DNA of 64,000 nucleotides from Bedellia somnulentella. Its lineage: Eukaryota; Arthropoda; Insecta; Lepidoptera; Bedelliidae. Below are positions 8,936 to 23,900 of the stretch, piece after piece (position 1 is the first letter of the stretch; each line of letters begins with the position of its first letter). The stretch is taken from NCBI GenBank assembly GCA_963576735.1, contig OY755179.1, positions 4,340,001-4,404,000 of the forward strand, given 5' to 3'. The position numbers and the translations under genes were made by a program. Under the pieces are notes generated by a model. The model saw only the letters and a list, made by a program, of their open reading frames with translations. It made no database searches and was not told where the DNA came from.

Positions 8936-11900
8936 CTGAAAAGAGATTATATTTTTTATAATGATGAAGGATGAAGGCGATGGAAAGTCGATTTAAACAG
9001 TTTCTTTTAATTAAATCAAGATGGTGGCGGTCATGCTTATTATTCAATCTACTAATAAATCAAGCGTATATGAATAAGGCATGTGTTTAACGCGGCGACA
9101 AATTGATGCCATTTCGGGTCGTAAAAAAACTGAATATGGATAGTAAACTGGCGACTAATTAGAGGTAGCATCTTAACTAGAAAGCGGCGGCTTTTTAATG
9201 AGTTTTGAGGTTTTATTTAAATTTTATCTGGCAGTGATTTTCTTTTGTGGCAATTGAATTTCTTCTAAGGCAAATAATTATTGGCGGATAAAAAAGTTAA
9301 AATAGACTTTCATAAATTCTAAAATGGGGTTGTCTAAAAACATGACCAAGGTCTGAAATAAATACAAACAAGATCTTAAAAAAATACTTTTGGCTACATT
9401 TGTAGGGATCTAAATTAACCAAATTGTGACATGATATAAAACTATTCTTGGTCTATTTTATTAACATTCCCTCTTTTAAATGAACCTACACCTACACAAC
9501 TTAACCTTACCTAACAGCGGGTCGACGTCACCCCGCTTCGCGGGGTTCCTATTTCCGCTCTAAGGGACACAAGCTAACCTAACCTAACCTAGCACAAATA
9601 CAATTGTGGTGATTAATTGTTTTTTAATGCTGGGGGCTTCGCCCCCCTTTCCTCTCTCTGTTTTCCTTCCCTAACTTAATTGCATTTGCCCATTAGGCTG
9701 GGTGAAGCAACTTTTAACCTAACCCAATTTATTTTATTTTTATTAGTTTTTACTTCAATACACATAATATGTAATTTACTTAATATTATAGTCACAAAAA
9801 TAAAAATGCGAGCGAGCGCATTTGCCGCCATTTCAAGAATTTACGAAACTGCAAACAATATTCTAATATCCAAATGCATTATTATAATACCCATTTTCAG
9901 TTTTAAAGGTACCTAAAAATCGCTGCGAGATGTGTATTTTTATAATGAAATCCAATAGTTGCCAGTGAAGAATGTATGATATCCCCTCGGAAAAATTAGT
10001 CGCCACATTAGGTTTTATAATACCTCAACAAGTTTTACACTGATCCCGCTTGATATATTTGATACCTTACAGTAGCAGCCGTATTTTTAGTTTTTTGATC
10101 CTAGCATTTTGTTGCTTGTATAGTTTAATAAAAGCAAAGTTAAGTTAGTTTTTTTGTGACTTAATAGTAAGTTGCCTAAAAAGGATTTCAGTTGCCGTGT
10201 TAAATATTTGCCTATGAATAAGGACAACAGCAAATTGTAGCTAATTTTTGTACAAATTTACAGCGACAATTTTGCAACAATTTTGGAGGGCAAGAGAACT
10301 ACTAACTTATTAAGTACGTTTAGCGACCTTCGATTGTGTCGTAAGTTACCAATTGCCGCTATCGTTACCTAAAGTTTGCACGCTTTTAGGGGACAATTTG
10401 GAACTAAGAATACTAAAAATACTGTTGAGACGGCTGCATTACATCCGTAACCAGGTAGTTGCTTCATTGAACATCCAGCTAAACAAAACGTAAATTCCTT
10501 CTTTTCCTTCATGTAATATAGTGTATATTATAAGATTTCATGTTTCAACCTAAGACTAAGTAAACACTGTAGACCAAATGTACACCCGTTAGGAGAAAAT
10601 TAAACATTCTACTTGTGTCAACTCTAATAACTTACGTCATCAAAGTGTACCTTCGATTATTAGCCACATCTGATAAACTGTCCATGCATAAATGTTATGT
10701 CACTGTTCCCCATTACTCATCTACAGGTTTTACTTAGTCTTAGGTTCCTATGTTATAATTAACTATTATAATAAACTAAAATGTCAAAATGTTCACGCCG
10801 AATACCGACACTTCTGAGCGCCACCTAGTGCCCAGAGTAGGTACCCACGTTTTGCTAGGACAGTGTACTCACGTGATAGGGACAGGCCTATCTTCGTTTT
10901 GTACGAATACACTGTCACAATTTTTTATAATAAATGAAAAAACACCATAGTGTAATACTCACAGACTGCTATCCAATTTAGCTACCAATTCGGTATAATA
11001 CTTGATCTTGGGTTCAGTCCCGCTGGTTCGTATAGTGACATCAAGACCGTTGGTACAGCGGAACATTATCATCTCTCCGCTCGTGTACTCCAGGTCTAGA
11101 CCAGTACCGAGGACATCTGGAATTAGATGTTTTCACTGTATATTATTTTTGTTTTTTTTTTTTAATGTTTTTTGACATGAATTCCTCATGTGGGGATTAT
11201 TACTCATAAATAAAAGATGTTATTAAAGGAAAGAAAAATTTCGACACTGGCGGGGTTCGAACCCGCGACCTTCGGGTATACGCCCCCGTCGCTCTGCCAA
11301 CTGAGCTACAGTGTCAGTTGGCATCCAGCGCGAAATTTCTCTATCCTTTGTTTCTTTTTTACACGTTAATTAAAATTCGTTAAAATTCGGAGGTAGGAAA
11401 CGCAAACACTACTTGAACGTGTAAAAAAGAAACAAAGGATAGAGAAATTTCGCGCTGGATGCCAACTGACACTGTAGCTCATCTTTTATTTATGAATATT
11501 ATTTTTATTTCACATATGACACAGATATGATTACTAATTCTGCAAAACCAATATACAAATAGTATAAGTTGTTATGGCTTGTCAAGATAACGTAGGCTCT
11601 CTGAATTGTACGTTGTCCGGTTCGGTTTTTATCGCAACGGAGGGCCAACGTTAGCTTGACAGACAGGCTATAGTTTACTGATTCTGCAAAACGAATTATG
11701 ATGTTCGACTGCAATAATAGTTAGATTTATTTTAAGAGACCCGTGAGGTAAATACCGATCTGTTCCAATTCACTTAGTAATACTATTAATAAAAGTCGAA
11801 GGATCCTTCTAAGGGGTCTGTGAAATTAGGTTTTGGGTTATTTGTGTGTTAATCCGAATATTCGATTCGAGAAAGAAATATTTTTTTATATGGGTAGAAG

Positions 11901-14900
11901 ATCTCTTTTGGGGTATGTTAATAACCGTTCTCGGCGTGAAGAGTAGACACTCTGATTTATCAAAAAAATAAATGGTAAAAATTTATTGCACTCCACTGTT
12001 ATACCAAAGAAATAAGGTCGATATAATGGTGGTAACTATTTTACTATTTCTATCTCTATTTTTGGCAAAATGGAAGAAAGGAGATTGACCATTTTTGTAT
12101 GAACGTTGGACCAAGTGCTGCCCAACATTGAATGATGGTACATAATGTTCCTTAGAGTAATATCAGACTGTAACCCAAAGCGCTTTAGAATCTATCCGAG
12201 GAGTACTGAGAAAAAAAATGATTTTCATAGGATTTACATTGACGACTTAATCATAACCAACAGCTGTTTTTTAAAATAAAACACGGTATATTGTGAACAA
12301 TGGATTATTTATTACTATTAAAACACTTGTTAAGTATAGTGCTTTAATTAATCAATCATTTATTCGTTTGCCGTGTAGTGCCGGCTTAGAATGTCGCTAC
12401 CCCTTTCTACCCACGGGTGTCGTAAGAGGCAACTAAGGGTATTGGGGCTTTTTATTGGATTTTTGGGCGATGCGGTTGGAGACCCATCACCAAAAACCTT
12501 TATTTTTACCATCTTTTCCCCACTCAACTTCCAAAAGTGGCTGAGGGATTTATAAGTCCTTAGCTCTGGCTACCCCTTCTAGGGAAATATAGCCGTGAGT
12601 ATATGTATGTATGTATGTTATTCGTTACATGATCATGATGTAAACATTAATGATACCTAATCAATCATCATCATCGTCATCTATGATTATTGAATCTCAA
12701 AATAAAGCAGGCCGCCTCAAAACGTCTTCGTGCCTAGCTCACCCCAAAAATCAAACTAGGCAAACAACGTGAGCACAACTGCCGCGCCGATCGTTCGCCG
12801 CCCAGTAAAACACGAACAGCAATAATGATTAATTGAACGGAGCCCATGATTGTTCTCGTCAAGTAAAAAACGAATAGCCGGGTCGATAAGTGATGCAGAT
12901 ACGATAGTTCAAAAGTAATGCCGGGTAGTAAGAAAATAAGGAGATAAGTGCACAGTACGATTCACGTCAAAGAGTGGTGATAGACTGCGATACAAACAAA
13001 AGGGCGCGCGCGCAAGCAGGTACAGAGTAACAGGTATACATACACATCTGAATATGAGGAAGCAAGACTTTTGATTTCTCTCAAATCTCGCTGTGATTTT
13101 GTACCGTACCGTTCGATCAACTTGTCTTGGAATTGAAAAAAGAGACAGTGCTATACGAGTACAAAGCTGTCAACGTACAAAAAACTTGTTTTGCGATACT
13201 AGCGAGGTCGGGACCTGACTAGAGGAAGAATAAATAAGATAATAATATTAAACAACAACGTAAATCTTATAAAAAAATGAAATATCAAAAGTTAAAGTGC
13301 TACGAAAACCATAAGGTATATTATCGGATAGTACACAACCTCGTGGATGTTGTTTTTTTTAATTATTTTTCTTAAATACCCTTTTATGTAAGGTAAAATA
13401 AAAAACTATTCCCACGCCTGGGCAGCATTTGGTCCAAAATGGTCAATCTCCTTTATAACAAAATTCCTATCTACCACAATGGGCTAGAGTTTTTGTTAGG
13501 ACACGTTTCAGCGTAGAATTTGCAGGGGGGGCAGTTGTAGTGTGGCAGTAAGGAATACCTTATCATTTTATCATAAAACATATACTATTACACGGCTCAT
13601 AGACTAACTGGCAGTTATGCAATCTTATTTTTTATTACATTTATTACTTACGTAAATGCGCTTCTTTATGTGGTAATTCAGTGTAGCCCTGGTTCAAATC
13701 ATTGACCGACGCTATCTCGCACTCGCCCACTTTCCTTGGGTACTGTAACCAAGATTTATGTTATATTGTAGAATTGACCCTAAAAAGATATATTTTGGAC
13801 TATTGAACTGATCCTTTGAACTATTTAACATCATACATGAAAGCACGGCTATAAATCCCAAAATGGGGAAGTGGTGGCCAATGGCCATACTAATTAGAAT
13901 GTTTTGTTAATGAAACCTCATGTGGGGATTATTACTAAACAATTAGGGAAAGAAAAAAAATATCGACACCAGCAGGACTCGAACCCGCGACCTCCCACTA
14001 AAGTGTCAAGAAAGTGTAGATTTTTTTTTCCTTAATTTATTGGTGGCCATACTGTTTGTATAACTCTTGTATTTGCACGACAAGAGTTTTGTTCTTGTAG
14101 TTGATAAATCTGTTGCTTCTTTCACATTACTCAATTGTCGCATAAAGGTGCAATTTCAGGTGCAAATATATGTGAGGTTTATGTGTCTTTAAAGAAACAA
14201 ACGTTTCGCAGTACAAATTATACAGTTTTTAACTCCAACCAAAACGACAATTATTTCTGCCTTTTACTATTTCATTTTCTTTTTATTTAATTTTCTTTGG
14301 AAAACTTACAGCCTAATATCTTTATAGCTTAAACATTATATTTCACTTACTGCCAATTACAAATTTCCACAAATTACTATCTATTTGGATTAAAATATAA
14401 ACAAAGTACACAAAAAAAAGAAAGTACACAGCTAATAATTAAATTATCTTTCTAAAAGCACTTACCAATCCGGGCCCGTTATAATTCCGGATCCTCCTAA
14501 AGATGCTCTGTATGACATTCGGCTCGTGACAGATGTAGTACGAGTTGTATGACACGTGGTAGCCATACTGCTTGTATAGCTCTTGAAGTTGTGCGGCTAA
14601 TGTTGAGTTTTTCGAGTATAGATGTGATGCTAGAGATGCGACCTGTAGGAAAACAATTATTTATTACTGCACACAATGTACTAACAAGTATATATAACAA
14701 AATTACAATTAATTGCTGTTAACGGCGAGGGAAAACATCGCGAGGAAATTGTACTTTGTTATGAAACAATGTACATACATACATATACTCACGGCCATAA
14801 ATACCAAAAAGGGGTAGCCAGAGCTTCAGAGCAATAAACTCCTCAGGCACATTTGGAAGTTGGTAGGGGATAAGATAGTAAAAATAAAGTATTGTTGGCA

Positions 14901-17900
14901 TCGCCCAAAAAAAACTTAAAAAATCCTTATTTTAGTTGCCTCTTGCGACACCCGTGGGTAGAAAGGGGTACGGCAATGAGACAATGTATATGTAAATAAC
15001 CGCGTTAGGCCTGCAACCTATCACGTGAGTACACTGTCCAAGCAAAACGTGAATACTCTGAGCGCGTGGTGACAATGTCTCGTATTAGTACCTCTTCCAC
15101 CCCTTCGTCATGATCGTTTGAGACTACACTATAATGAGATCAGTGATATCATTTTTAAAATTGTTTGCGTGAATTGTGTAAATTTCTATACTATATGCTG
15201 TAGGGTTATTTATATTAAGCATAAAATTATAGGGTGTCATGGGACAAATATAGGACTGACTGAAAAATTCATAACGAAATACTGAGTCAGAATCCAATTC
15301 GTTGCTGTGCATGTTACTTTTTCAATTTAAGTTTTTTATATTTTAAGTTTCTTATATTTTAAGTTTTTTATTTTGTTTCTTTTTTATTGTGTTCTTTTAA
15401 ACATGTTTTATGTGTTTGTATCCGTAGTATTAAGTTAATTTGCAGCAGCGAATAAAGATTTTCTTTTCTTTTCTTTTTTTTCACTAAAACACATCATGAT
15501 AAACAGATTGATTTCATTGAATGTAAACTACATCGTTGAGTTAGTATCCCAAACCGCAAGTCATTGAATAGTACTTACTTTGGGGCTTACTTGATATGTG
15601 TTATATATTCGTTAATATATTATTATTTTTTACATATATACTTATCTATACTGTTATTATGATTACATTACATTCGTGTAAGTAATTGTATTATATTTGA
15701 AATAAAATTAGAGAGGGTGGTGGCCGATAGCGGGGATCGTCCACTTATCGGCCACTTAAGGGCGTCCCCCGAAAAGATGAGAACCTTGAAACGGCATTTA
15801 GGCTTCCCCCTGCCGTTTCCTCACCTTTAATCAAACTCGTAAAATAAGCCATCTAGTGACTCACTAGTAACTATTATAAATAACCATAAATTAAGCGCCA
15901 TCTACGGAAATAGTCTCGTACTACTTTGTAGAATCGCTACGTGCGTATTGATATTACAATTATGTCGCGCTTGGATGAATATAATAAATGAAATTAAAAT
16001 AACTAAAACAAAAATTTTAATTTCACATAACTATTTTTTATGACACCTTCGGAATATAGGAGGGGAATATGTCGAGAAGAAAACTCGTGATAGTGGGTTT
16101 CAGGTGACACCAAGTAAAAGGGGATTATGTTATTCTTAGCCGACACAACAAAGTGTTCGTGGATGGCAGTAGAAATAACGTAACGTGCTATTATCGCAAC
16201 GTCCAAAAATCACACTTGAATAAAAAATCGGCATAAATTATAAAACAGGAGAAAGCATTTAGTAACTACTACCACTCGCCTCTTATGTACACCCACCGGA
16301 AGAAATGGGGTAGTGCTATTCTAAGCCGACACTACACAGCAATAATATATAATTCATAATAATAATTCAAAAATATATACTTGGTTATAGTTTCTTGTTA
16401 GAAGGAGACTATAAATATGCGTCCGAAGTATGAAGAATAAAAGAGCATGTATGAAAAGATTGATGGATGTAAACGAAGCTAGAGAGGTTTGTCAGGATCG
16501 TACAAAGTGGCGATCGATAGTCTCTGCCTACCCCAATGGGAACAATGGGCGTGAGTATAAGTAAGTAAGTAAGTATAAATATGCGTCTTTTGTATTTGTT
16601 TATTTACTTAATTAGAGGTTTGCTTTTTAAGAGATTTTTGGGCAATGCGGTTGGAGACCCATCACCAACAACCTTTTATTCTACCATCTTTTTCTTACTC
16701 AACTTCCAAAAGTGGCTGAGGATTTTTTAATTTCTTAGCTCTGGCTACCCCTTTTAGGGATTTATAGCCGTGAGTATGTATGTTGTTCAAAAGTTTTTTG
16801 TTAAATTGGAAATTTTCGATTTTCTGCACATGTTTATTTCCTTTATTTAATTTTCCGACGTTATTATAAGGTAAACAATATTTTTAATCTTACTAAAAAG
16901 ATATGTAAAAACATCACATAAATTTAAAGCAAAAAGATAATAATTGTTTCAGCTGGATTTACAGAACATTAGGATAAAACGAGCGTATTCACAAAACAGA
17001 ATTATTCGCAGTATTTTTAATCATGCATTTATCATCATAACCGAAACAAAATTATTTTACGTGGAAAGAAATAAACAAAAAGCATATTCCGGACAGAAGA
17101 TTTGAACTCACGCCCATATTATTTACAGCGCATGGCCCCTATTGCGTTAGACCATTTCGTACTTACAAAACAGGGGGAAATTAACGATAATATTACGATT
17201 GTTATCAAACTTATCATGTAAAGCAAAACAAGCAACTATGTTGCGCACAACGAAAATAAATTATCTAAAAAGCGCGGGAAGCGGCAAGCAGCTCTATTAC
17301 AGAAAAATTCGACACAAGCTCTGCGCATGAAGGCTAACAGCCATCTGCCGCCCCGTTCTCCGCACAGGGACCCGCTAAAGATTGACATTGAAATTTAGGG
17401 AAAATGCTTTATAACTCCATAATTAGGATGAAAAGACTAAAAATTATTCATACAGATGATAGATTACTCAGTTGTCTACGCAAATATTACGTAATCGATA
17501 ACATATATGCAGTATTCTGACAGCAATATCAGACTTTACGATAAAAAAGCCCCCCACAAATTATTTTTTTTTCTTAGTCGATTATTATCGAAAACGAAAT
17601 ATGAACCGTCATTATTGAAGAAAAGATATTGAACTTGAACATATATTTTATTTAGAGTGTGATTGTTTAATTGAGCGGATTTCATTGAGTTTGAAAACTA
17701 CCAAAATCAGTGAAATTTTCGAGGGAGGCCCTTAATTAATATACCCAAATCCCTGGTAGAAAATAAGTAATAATAACACACCTAGTTTTAAGATTACTAA
17801 CTCAATGGATTTTATGCTATATGAAATTATAGTTTTCTATTTTTTATAACAGTTACACTTTTCAACTTCGATTGTTTGTAAGAACTACTACTATTACTAC

Positions 17901-20900
17901 TACTATTCAGAAATCCTGAATTGATCAATAAAATACTTTTATATTTCATGTGAATCCCTAAAACCAAATACCTGGACAGCAGCGGAGACTCCATCTTTAT
18001 CAGGCACAGTCGCACTGCACATGTATCCAATCGCTTCTTCGAAAGCAAATATAGGTAATTTACCTTCTTTGGCTAGAAGCAGGGTTGTGTTACCTGTAAC
18101 AATCATATTTTATTTGTATAAGAAATAGCTAAGAAATGCTGTGTAGTGTCGGCTTAGAATAACACTACCCCATTTTTGGCCGGTAGGTGTTCGTAAGAGG
18201 CGACTAACGGTATTGGGGCTTTTAAGGGTTTATTGGGCGATGCGGTTGGAGACCCATCACCAACATCCTTTATTTTGCCATCTTTTCCCCACACAACTTT
18301 CCAAAAGTGGCTGAGGAACTTCTAGTTCCTTAGCTCTGGCTACCCCTTCTAGGGATTTATAGCCGTGAGTATATGTATGTATGTATGTAAGAAATAGCAT
18401 GATGTTGCAGAGTACCCTGATTTTAATTAGACTTTTATCTTATTAATATTATAAACTAGTGGATCGTCCCAGCTTCGCACGGGCACGGGTTTCTTCAGTC
18501 ACTGCTCAAGCATTGTGAAATTCAGCGCAATGTTTTCAATTTATTAAATTTATAGCACTCCCTAAACAGTGTAGTATGGTGATTTTAAATGCGCTTTGAT
18601 GAACGGTTCAGCATTTCCGTTTAATAGCAAATTTTGAAATAAAACGCTATGAAGTATTTATAACAGTCTAAAAAATAAATCATTACGTGATGTAGGATGC
18701 AACTACTGGCGCCATTTAGTATGTTATATGTAAATTAGTAAAGATTTGGTTTTGATCACGGGCGCGATGGCTTATTTTATGTATAATTTCGGTGTTTCTC
18801 TACCGATTTCTATGATTCTTTTTTTATTGAATAGGTAATAATGTTACCTTTTTTAAATTTGAGAGAGATTTGGATGAGTGAGAGGTTTACAAACCTTAAG
18901 AGTAAACAAATATAATCAGAATGATCCGAACTGCTAAGCTATCAGGAATTACACGTGTTATTGTGAGTCAACCGTAAAAGATAGACATGAACTGCTGAGG
19001 ATTTTTTTTTAGATAATTTTATGAAGAATATTTCCGTCACACATGATTTCTATGTAAGTTTAACCATTAAGGCTGCACACGCGACGAAAGCTTAAAAAAT
19101 GGAGTAACTTCTCCCGTTTTCCCAAAATTTCCCAAAATTCTCCTTTACTACTCAGCTGGAAAGTATACAAAAACCTGCGCAGGTGTATGAAGAATAATTG
19201 TACCAAGTTTCGTTAAAATCCGTCAAGTAGTTTTTGTTTCCATAAGGAACATACAAACCGACAGACAGACAGACAGACAGACAAAAATTTTACTGATTGC
19301 TTTTTTGGCATCAGTATCGATCCCTAATGACCACCTGATAGTTATTTTGAAAATATATTTCATGTACAGAATTGACCTCTCTACAGATTTATTATAAGTA
19401 TAGATGTGAAAGTTTAGATGTTTGGATGTTTGTGTGTTTGAGGCAACAAGGCTCAAGTACATAATGTATATGAATGAAATTTGGCAGAATGCTAGATAAT
19501 GACCCAAATTGTAACATAGTATACTTTTTAACCCGGAAAGAAATTACCAATAAAATATTCACGCCTGATTGAACTAAGAGTACCGGAAAAACGCCTTAAG
19601 CTTTGTCATAAGCAAATTTGACAGTACGAAGTTTGTCGGGTCAGCTAGTTATTCATATTTCGGATGCCTATACATACATATAGTATGTATAGACATCCGA
19701 AATATGGCATCCTGGGTCGAGCCTACACCAATTTGTCTTTTCTAAAGACATATGTGTGGTTAATTTATCATGGTTGTTAACGGTGAGGGAAAACATCGTG
19801 AGGAAACCCACATGGCTGAGTTGTACTTAGTCATGTGACAGTGTATTCGTACAAAACGGCGATAGGCCTGCCCCCTATCACGTGAGTACACTGTCCATGC
19901 AAAACGTGGGTACTCTGAACACCAGGTGACAAAGTCACGTGATGTTCAGAAGTATTAGTACCTCTGCCAACCCCTTCGGGGATATTCGGCGTGAACGTTT
20001 ATGTTATGTTATGTTATGTTACATATACTCACGGCCATTAATCCCAAAATGGAGTAGAGAGCTGCATAGCATACTCCATACCTCGAACAGTATGCTGAAT
20101 GTATTGTAAAGCGTTTTGTAAGGTGGGATTCTCCCTTTTTCAAGCACTGGATGGGCCTACACGCAGTTGGCTTACTGTCAGGTGCGTGTCTTAATTAATG
20201 TTATTAATTTTAATTTTTTTTTAAGTTGTTTTAACACTAGGATAAGTTTTTTGAAATGTAACTAACACATTATGGATATAATTTCCGAAATAAATTTATT
20301 ATTATTATTATTGGGTATGACATTTAGTTCCTCGCCTCTCCCATGGCCGAAAAAGAAAATATAAATTTTAAATGGGAGAGGCGGTACTCCCCGACAAGAG
20401 CACAGTCGGTCGGAATCAGGGAGTCAGGTTCAAGAACCGACGGACGATCCGAGCCGTATCGAGCATCACCGCTTTCTGCATCTGTGCTGGAACCGACACG
20501 CCACAGAAATCCAACCGCCTCAAGTTGGTCGCGAGGCTGGTTGGAATTAACCCGTTCGCGGACAAAACAATTGGGATTATTTCTGTCGAAGTCACACCCC
20601 ACATGTCGGTGATCTCGTGAGCCAGATCGAGATATTTCCGACGCTTCTCGGTGTCGGCTTTCACGAGACCCTCGTCATGAGGGATAGTGACATCCACTAG
20701 AAATACCCTCGACTGCGACCGATCCCATACCACGATATCAGGCTTATTCGCTAGAATAGTCCTGTCCGTGATAACGGATCGGTCCCAATAGATTTTGGCA
20801 CGGTCGTTTTCTAGGATTGGCTCCGGCAGATACTTGTAATACGGCAGCCTCTGTTGCAAGAGTCCGTATTTCAGAGCGAGCTCCTGATGCAGGATTTTGG

Positions 20901-23900
20901 CTGCTTGGTTGTGTCTGTGCAAGTACTCAGTGTTAGCAAGAGCCGAACAACCGGAAATAACATGCCTAAGTGACTCTCCGGGACGGCCACATGCTCGACA
21001 GATGTCTGTGGTACCGTCCTTTAGGATGTATTTCCGATAGTTCCGCGTCTTGATAACCTGGTCTTGTATTGCACAGACAAAACCTTCGGTTTCCCCAAAG
21101 AGGTCCCCGAAACGCAGCCAATGCAGGGAGGCTTTACGGTCCACGAAAGGTTCGTGAAGTACCTTGTAAAACCTCCCGTGCAGCTCCTTCTCTTTCCATA
21201 CGGACTCCCGATCAGAGGTGCTAAGTACCTCCGGGGTTCGCCAATCCTGTGAGGCCAACGATAAGGGAGTCAGTCCTTTATCACTAGCGACCACCTCTCC
21301 CCGAATACTATCATCCGTCATCGTCAAAAAATAGTTTCTGAGGTTGCATACCTCGCGGTTGTGCATGGTTTTGGCACTCAAGAGGCCTCGACCACCACAC
21401 TTCCGCGGGATATACAATCTCATAACCGACGACCTCGGATGATGCATTCGATGAGAGGTCATCATCGTGCGGACTCGTCTGTCCAGAGCGTCGAGTTCGG
21501 TCTGAGTCCATCTGAGCACGCCAAATGTGTACATCAGTACAGGCATGACCCAGGAGTTAATGGCTCGGATCTTATTAACGCCTGACAAGTAGCTATTAAG
21601 CACACTTTTCAGGCGTTCACAAAACTCCTCGCAAACAATACCTGTTTCACGTCTGCCACCTTCACACCGATGGTTTGTGACATGCCCAGATACCGGTATG
21701 TTTCAGCCTCGGAGAGTGCCCTCAAATGATTGGTGCCGACATCGACACCATCAGAGTGCACGACATGCCCCTTCTCAACATGGATGACCGCACACTTATC
21801 GACCCCGAGCTCCATCTTGACGGAACCACTGAAATCGTTAGTGATCGTCAGTAGCTCCGCCAATCTGTCAGCCGTGGGGGCGTAAAGCTTCAGGTCATCC
21901 ATGTAAAGGAGATGAGGCAAGCGTGGTCCGCCTCTCCGAAACTGAAAGCCCGTCCCCGAATTCTCCAAGAGTGTACTTAGAGGATTCAGGGCCAAGCAAA
22001 ACCAAACTGGACTCAGGCAATCGCCCTGGAAAATCCCTCGCCTTATATCAATTTGGTCATCCGCGTCCGTCATCCGCTGACCGTCTAAACTCAGGATCGT
22101 TCTCCAGCACCCCATACACTGCCCGAGGAAGTGTCGAACTGTACTATCAATTTTGTACAGCTCGAGGACCCTCATGAGCCATGTATGAGGTACCGAATCG
22201 AACGCCTTCCTGTAGTCTATCCAGCCAGCGGAGAAGTTCCGACGGTTGCGTTTGACCAGTTGGCCTACGACCGCGTCGATGAGGAGCAGCTCCTTGCTAC
22301 CGCGACTACCGCCCCTACATCCGTTCTGAGCTCCAGAGATCACATTGTTATCAACAATGTGTTGAGTAATCTTGGAGGTCAGAACGGATGTCAAGGTCTT
22401 GTAAATTGTACAAAGACAAGTAATGGGACGGTATTGTGATGGATCCGCGGTAGCATCGCTCTTTGGAGCTAAATGAGTGACCCCAGTAGTTAAGAAGTTC
22501 GGGAGCGTCCTACTCTCGAGGGCGCTTTGGAACTGACGGGCGAGAGTAGCGTGACAGCGCGTGAACCCCTTCAACCAGTAATGGTGCAATCCGTCCGGCC
22601 CCGGACTTTTCCAGTTCGGAGCCTTACGGATCGCAGCCACCACATCCTCCTCGGATATGTTGACGGGGTTCATGGGCGCTATGGGCTCGCACGCTCCCTC
22701 GACCGCCTCGAACCATCGGCCCTCTTCGTGATCAACAGGCAGCGACCAAAGCCCACGCCAAAAGGCAACTACGTCGGCTTTTTCCGGTCGCTGACCCGTC
22801 GAAACCACATCGGGACGCTCCAAAGTTCTGTAGAACTTCTTCTGGTCACTCATGAAGAGACGATTCTGTTGGTACCTCTTTACCCTTTCAGAATGTCGCC
22901 TAATTCGCTTACCCCAAGCAGCGATCTTCTGCTTCAGATCATCGATGCGCTCCACCAGTCTACAGGCAAACTCCGGTGAGTTGTCAAAGACATTCTCACC
23001 AGGGAATGCCTCCCTGACGAAGCGCACCACCCTCGGCCTATTGTTGCCTGATCTGAAGCTGGTCAGTTTGCCGATGAGGACCCTGGCCCTTGTGATACGG
23101 CTTTCAATCCGCCTCATCCAGGCTGGTCTAGTTCTAGTCCTGGGACTAGTACTGCCAGCCTGGCGGGAGCCACCAGATCTTGTTGGCGGCATCCTGACGC
23201 CGACAAATTGACAAACTGTCATTGCGGCGCCAAAGAGAATTGAATCCGTATCCCAAAGGTCCATGCTGCTCTCTAAAAATGAGGGCAGCATGTTATTGAC
23301 GGCCTCAACGACATCCCGAACCTTGATGCTGAGAGGAACTCGGGGCAGCCTTGGCCTCCTTTCGAGAGGCACTTGGCGATATTCCAGGATCGTCTCTTCG
23401 AGTGCGCTCCTCACCAAATCCAAATCCAGGGAGACTGTTCCCCAATCGCTTTCCGCACCACCCACATCCGGCAGGTTAGCAATTGGCTCCCTCCGTACTT
23501 CCCGTTCAGGGACTGGAGGGAGAACCTGCAAAGGTGGCTCTTCGTCTAGCGGGGGAACAGCCTCGCGTCGCAATTGTTCGAGTTCGGTAGTGCTAAAAAG
23601 TTCTGAGCGCTGTATGTACCGAACTCGATCCGCCAGGTTTTGTTCTGTGACGGTCAAATTGGGCTCCAGCCGCAGAAATTCGCGGTACATTGCTGCCCGA
23701 TAACCCGTCCGTCCAGTTCTTGAACCCGAGGCCCTAAGATAGGCCCGCATGGCATTTCTATTCATATCGACCGTCCATGCCATGCGGCGCCTTGTTCCAC
23801 CAGCGGCGGGCACCGATTGCTGGGACTGAGTTGCCTCAGTCCCAACCGATGCCAAGCCATCTGGTGGCTGAGGTGATCGCGCAGACCTACCAGGTGGTCG

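Noticed and set aside
9571..9592. CCTAA runs as an internal telomere remnant
   Set aside because: Only three units, and they belong to a dispersed repeat that recurs elsewhere in the window.
11245..11317. A minus-strand sequence that folds as a tRNA with perfect acceptor and T stems
   Set aside because: The anticodon stem mispairs and the loop is 8 nt without the usual T before the anticodon; the same middle occurs in a clearly dead copy at 44787-44858, so it is a tRNA-derived repeat.
19258..19282. Tandem CAGA units as a possible CRISPR-like or regulatory array
   Set aside because: Simple microsatellite at an RTE-like 3' end; no spacers, and the genome is eukaryotic.
20372..20620. Several overlapping short frames on plus at 20343-20620
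   Set aside because: Shadows of the R4/Dong C-terminal frame.
22527..22979. 150-codon open frame on the plus strand
   Set aside because: Lies antisense inside the R4/Dong coding region, whose composition creates open antisense frames; no domain pattern.
23263..23703. 146-codon Ser/Arg-rich plus-strand frame
   Set aside because: Antisense of the R4/Dong N-terminal region.
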